This document shows, piece by piece, positions 61,216 to 64,000 of a stretch of 64,000 nt of DNA. Below the pieces are notes generated by a model, which was not told the DNA's origin, ran no database searches, and worked only from the letters and a program-made list of their open reading frames with translations. Source of the stretch: Flagellimonas zhangzhouensis. GTDB lineage: Bacteria > Bacteroidota > Bacteroidia > Flavobacteriales > Flavobacteriaceae. Within the stretch, counting starts at the first letter, position 1, and every line of letters begins with the position of its first letter. A program made the position numbers and the translations under genes. The stretch is from NCBI RefSeq assembly GCF_900102925.1, contig NZ_FNKI01000003.1:62001-126000 (forward strand), read 5' to 3'.

Positions 61216-61755
61216 TTAAAAACTATATTCTGGAATTTTACCTTTTACACCCTTATAGAACTCATGAATTTTTTCAAAATCATTGGCTGGGTCATCCGAA
61301 GTAAAGAAGGGTTTTCCAATTTTGATTTCCTTTTTGCCAAAATCAAAAGCTACCATCACAATAGGGACGTTTGCTTTTTGGGCAATATGATAAAAGCCCG
61401 TTCTTAATTTGTCTACTTTTTTACGGGTGCCCTCTGGTGCCAAAGCAAACCGAAACACCTTTCTTTCGTTAAAAATCTGAACTATGGCATCTACGGTATT
61501 TGAGTTTTTACTGCGATCTACGGGAGCACCACCTGTCCATCGAAAAAACCATCCGAATGGTGGTTTAAACAAACTCTTTTTACCGATATAATTGATTTCT
61601 TCCTTAATGACTTTTCGAATTAACAGACCAAGAAAAAAGTCCAGCCAATGGGTGTGTGGCACCACAATAACAACACATTTATCCAAATTAGGAAAGTCGC
61701 CATTGAGCTTCCATCCCAATAATTTGAAATAAATGAATCTGGCAATTCGTTGCAT
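61216..61755 (-). CDS. PlsC-like 1-acyl-glycerol-phosphate acyltransferase family protein
   Basis: 179 residues, short but complete for the core. The acyltransferase motif HTHWLD (His-x4-Asp) is at about residues 34-39. APVDRS is the third block and LAPEGTRKKVDKLRTGF the EGTR motif. It transfers an acyl chain, probably to a lysophospholipid or related acceptor at the inner membrane. It follows the KdnB-like gene by 36 bp on the same strand, so it may belong to the same lipid A/Kdo-related operon. Confidence 0.83.
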   Translation of the reverse strand: MQRIARFIYFKLLGWKLNGDFPNLDKCVVIVVPHTHWLDFFLGLLIRKVIKEEINYIGKKSLFKPPFGWFFRWTGGAPVDRSKNSNTVDAIVQIFNERKVFRFALAPEGTRKKVDKLRTGFYHIAQKANVPIVMVAFDFGKKEIKIGKPFFTSDDPANDFEKIHEFYKGVKGKIPEYSF

Positions 61756-61791
61756 TTTTGTGCTGTAGCCACCCCAAAGGGATGTATTATC

Positions 61792-62919
61792 TTATATTTT
61801 CTGGAACATCTCCTGAAGTTTTTCTGGAGTAATGGTCTCTTTCCAATCTTTCCCCAATGCATTTTCCCAAAGGGGTTCCAAACTGAGGGAAACACCAATC
61901 ATTATATCAAAATCGTCTTGGGTAAGGTTGGCACAAATTCCTTTTGGCAATTGAATGTCATGCTTCTCCATCATTTGGTTGAAGAGCGCAACTCCCTCTG
62001 GATAAAATTCTTCCAAATACTGAAAAACTAAACAATTTCCAATGCCGTGTTTTATTCCCAGCTGGTAGGAAAGTCCGTAACTCATGGCATGGGCAATCCC
62101 CACTTGGGAATAGGCGATGCTCATTCCCCCGTGCCAAGAGGCCATCATCAATTTATCCCTAGAATCACTTTCAGAAATATCACCAAGAAAAACCTCCTTG
62201 CATAGTTCCATGGATTTTTCTCCGTAACTCTGGCTAAAGGCATTTAGGTAAGTTCCTGTCAAAGACTCCACGCAATGAATAAAACAATCCATGCCCGTGT
62301 AAAACCATTGATCTTTGGGAACAGTTTTGGTAAAATCAGGATCTAAGAGCACTTGGTCAAAAGTGGTATAATCGGAATTAATGCCCAACTTTTTCTCTGG
62401 TCCCAACAACACCGTAGTTCTTGATACCTCGGCACCTGTTCCACTAATAGTAGGCACCCCAACGTGGTAAAGGGCAGGTTTTCCCACCAAATCCCATCCT
62501 TGGTACTCTTTTGCCAAGCCTTTATTGTTGAGCAAAATGGAAACGGCCTTGGCCAAATCCAAAAGGGTTCCCCCTCCTATTCCAATAACTCCAGATGGGA
62601 GTTCACTATATTTTTCCCGTATCTGTGCCACCAAGGCATCCACTTGCGCAGTTTTGGGTTCTTCATCTGCAGAGATAAAAATAATCTCGTCATTGAACAT
62701 GGTAGGCACCTTGGATACAAATTCCTCATTTTCGAAAAAATCGTCCACTAAAAAGATAAATGGCGCCTCCGAGCTTTTTCGTTTGGGCAACAATATATCT
62801 CCCAATTGGGAAAAACATCCCGACCCAAAAATAACTCTGGGTACCATTGGGAAATTTCGAAATTGGGTCTTCATATCTTGGGTTATGCTATTATTCTTCA
62901 AATTACTATCTAGCTTCAT
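61792..62919 (-). CDS. Iron-containing alcohol dehydrogenase, KdnB-like (Kdo 8-oxidase candidate)
   Basis: 375 residues. The N-terminal phrase FPMVPRVIFGSGCFSQLGDI, the nucleotide-binding GVIGIGGGTLLDLAKAVSIL and metal-binding His residues (GMDCFIHCVESLTG, GIAHAMSYGLSYQLGIKHG) mark the Fe-ADH family. KdnB oxidises Kdo at C8 on the way to 8-amino-Kdo, and the operon (HAD phosphatase, then kdsB) fits that role. It lacks a visible KdnA aminotransferase in the window, so the assignment is by context and resemblance. The start overlaps the HAD stop by one base (TAATG). An internal ATG at residue 16 is possible. Confidence 0.6.
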   Translation of the reverse strand: MKLDSNLKNNSITQDMKTQFRNFPMVPRVIFGSGCFSQLGDILLPKRKSSEAPFIFLVDDFFENEEFVSKVPTMFNDEIIFISADEEPKTAQVDALVAQIREKYSELPSGVIGIGGGTLLDLAKAVSILLNNKGLAKEYQGWDLVGKPALYHVGVPTISGTGAEVSRTTVLLGPEKKLGINSDYTTFDQVLLDPDFTKTVPKDQWFYTGMDCFIHCVESLTGTYLNAFSQSYGEKSMELCKEVFLGDISESDSRDKLMMASWHGGMSIAYSQVGIAHAMSYGLSYQLGIKHGIGNCLVFQYLEEFYPEGVALFNQMMEKHDIQLPKGICANLTQDDFDIMIGVSLSLEPLWENALGKDWKETITPEKLQEMFQKI

Positions 62920-63623
62920 TAGTTGTCCAAATACTTCAAAATGTCTTTAAGGCTGTTGAGTTTTAAATGATTGTTCACCATTTCATCTTCTGCAACCATT
63001 TCATGTGCCCAAGTTGTATGAAAAGGCACATGTACCGCTTGGGCTCCTATATTTAGGATGGGCAACACATCCGATTTTAGTGAATTGCCTATCATTAAAA
63101 ACTCGTTTACGTCAATATCCAAATGCTCCAGCAAATTGCTGTAGTTGCTTTCCTTTTTATCACTCAATACTTCAACATGATGAAAGTATTGGGAAAGTCC
63201 TGATTTTTCCAGTTTTCGTTCTTGATCCAACAAATCTCCTTTGGTGAGCACGATCAAGCGGTATTTTCCCATTAAATTAGAAAGCACCTCTTCAACGCCG
63301 TCCAACAACTCCACGGGATGTGAAATCATCTTTTTACCAAGATTCAAAATTTCGGAAATGGTATTTTGCGAAACTTGGTTATTGGAAAGATCTAGTGCCG
63401 ATTCGATCATGGAAAGCATAAAACCTTTGATGCCATAGCCATAAATATCGAGGTTAGCCATTTCCATTTTAAACAGCTCTTGATCTATCTTATTTTTGGT
63501 CTCGTATGCATCCAAAAGTTCGGCGAATTTTTCCTCTGTATCCCGAAAATAGGTTTCGTTTACCCAAAGGGTATCGTCGGCATCAAAGCCAATTACCTTT
63601 ATGTTCGAAAAATCTACTTCCAT
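62919..63623 (-). CDS. HAD-family hydrolase
   Basis: 234 residues. The catalytic Asp pair is in [14 protein letters not shown] (motif I); LIVLTKGD is motif [22 protein letters not shown] is motif IV. A cap domain lies between I and II. In this position it could be a phosphatase of sugar or Kdo intermediates, although KdsC proteins are smaller, lack this cap and have a different motif, so KdsC is not claimed. It overlaps kdsB by ten bases and the KdnB-like gene by one. Confidence 0.8.
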   Translation of the reverse strand: MEVDFSNIKVIGFDADDTLWVNETYFRDTEEKFAELLDAYETKNKIDQELFKMEMANLDIYGYGIKGFMLSMIESALDLSNNQVSQNTISEILNLGKKMISHPVELLDGVEEVLSNLMGKYRLIVLTKGDLLDQERKLEKSGLSQYFHHVEVLSDKKESNYSNLLEHLDIDVNEFLMIGNSLKSDVLPILNIGAQAVHVPFHTTWAHEMVAEDEMVNNHLKLNSLKDILKYLDN

Positions 63624-64000
63624 ACCTTTCTTGCGCGATCTAAATCTTCTGGTGTGTCAATTTCGATTCCAGTTACATGGGTTTCCACCATTTTAATTTT
63701 CTTTCCGTATTCCAAAAACCGAATCGCTTCAATTTTCTCCTTAGCTTCCAAGGTTAACATAGGCAATCGCTGAAAATCCATCAGCGCTCTTTTTCTAAAA
63801 GCGTAAATTCCTTTGTGTTTGTAATAAGTAGCCTCAACTTCTTTATCTCGGGGATATGGTATCGGGGACCGAGAAAAATACAAGGCAAAATTTTGGTTGT
63901 CGACTATCACCTTTACCGTGTTTGGGTTTGAAATTTCATCCCAATCCGTAATGGGGGTCATCAAAGATGCCAAATCGATTTCCTTTTCTGAATCTTCTTT
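63614..64000 (-). CDS. kdsB: 3-deoxy-manno-octulosonate cytidylyltransferase (C-terminal part)
   Basis: Activates Kdo with CTP to CMP-Kdo for lipopolysaccharide synthesis. The frame is open to the right edge; 128 residues are visible of a normal 245-250. Conserved pieces are [41 protein letters not shown] and [15 protein letters not shown], all typical of KdsB. It is upstream gene of the operon with the HAD and KdnB-like genes, so the enzyme may act on Kdo or 8-amino-Kdo. Confidence 0.9.
   Translation of the reverse strand, partial: KEDSEKEIDLASLMTPITDWDEISNPNTVKVIVDNQNFALYFSRSPIPYPRDKEVEATYYKHKGIYAFRKRALMDFQRLPMLTLEAKEKIEAIRFLEYGKKIKMVETHVTGIEIDTPEDLDRARKVWK

Noticed and set aside
62919..63623. 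KdsC (Kdo-8-phosphate phosphatase)
   Set aside because: The protein is longer, with an inserted cap domain; KdsC is capless and has a different motif I context, so only HAD family is claimed.

Overview
The window reads as a Flavobacteriaceae (Bacteroidota) chromosome, most likely of the Muricauda/Flagellimonas/Allomuricauda group. The evidence is IntDOT-like tyrosine recombinases, a DUF5712/MobB relaxase with a BfmA/BtgA partner, few Shine-Dalgarno sites, a fused ThrA-ThrB-ThrC operon and Flavobacteria-type secreted peptidases. The genus is an inference.

Positions 1-29434 are accessory DNA made of at least two integrative elements stacked at the 3' end of a tRNA-Pro(UGG) gene. Element A (window start to about 9235) carries a metal efflux cassette (RND pump fused to a TolC-like channel, adaptor lipoprotein, Fur-family regulator, Zn/Cd-type P-ATPase), an AbiEi/AbiEii toxin-antitoxin pair and an integrase. 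A 14-bp core shared with the tRNA-Pro 3' end (9222-9235) separates it from element B (about 9222-29434). B begins with a histidine kinase/response regulator cassette bracketed by two 164-bp direct repeats. It continues with a lipoprotein, a two-reverse-transcriptase antiphage module (DRT3 type) with a probable ncRNA holding an ACACACA tract, a DUF2779 nuclease/exonuclease and a GapS4-like pair. Next come a nuclease-dead Cas12f/TnpB-like protein in an operon with an ECF sigma factor, an XRE regulator, a helicase with zinc ribbons, mobilization genes and a second integrase. B has a relaxase but no conjugation machinery here, so it looks mobilizable rather than self-transmissible.

The most striking system is the sigma factor/dead Cas12f operon at 20563-22468. 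All visible RuvC catalytic positions are lost, the protein stops before the zinc finger, and a structured intergenic stretch lies directly downstream where a guide RNA is expected. This matches the recently reported Bacteroidota arrangement in which dead Cas12f and an RNA bring a sigma factor to promoters. The DRT3 locus is the second highlight: its Drt3a gene is split by a one-base length change in a run of ten A.

From 29422 to the end the DNA is core chromosome: tRNA-Pro and tRNA-Ser, an HDIG phosphodiesterase, thiolase, an NlpC/P60 hydrolase, a TPR protein, gyrA, clpC, NAD(P)HX repair, the thrABC operon with a candidate Thr/Ile-rich leader peptide, aminopeptidase P, gcvT, a sugar-nucleotide reductase-like protein, a zinc metalloprotease, a YebC protein, an M28 peptidase, a carboxylesterase/amidohydrolase pair divergent from an AraC regulator, and a Kdo-related operon (kdsB, HAD, KdnB-like dehydrogenase, acyltransferase) that runs off the right edge.
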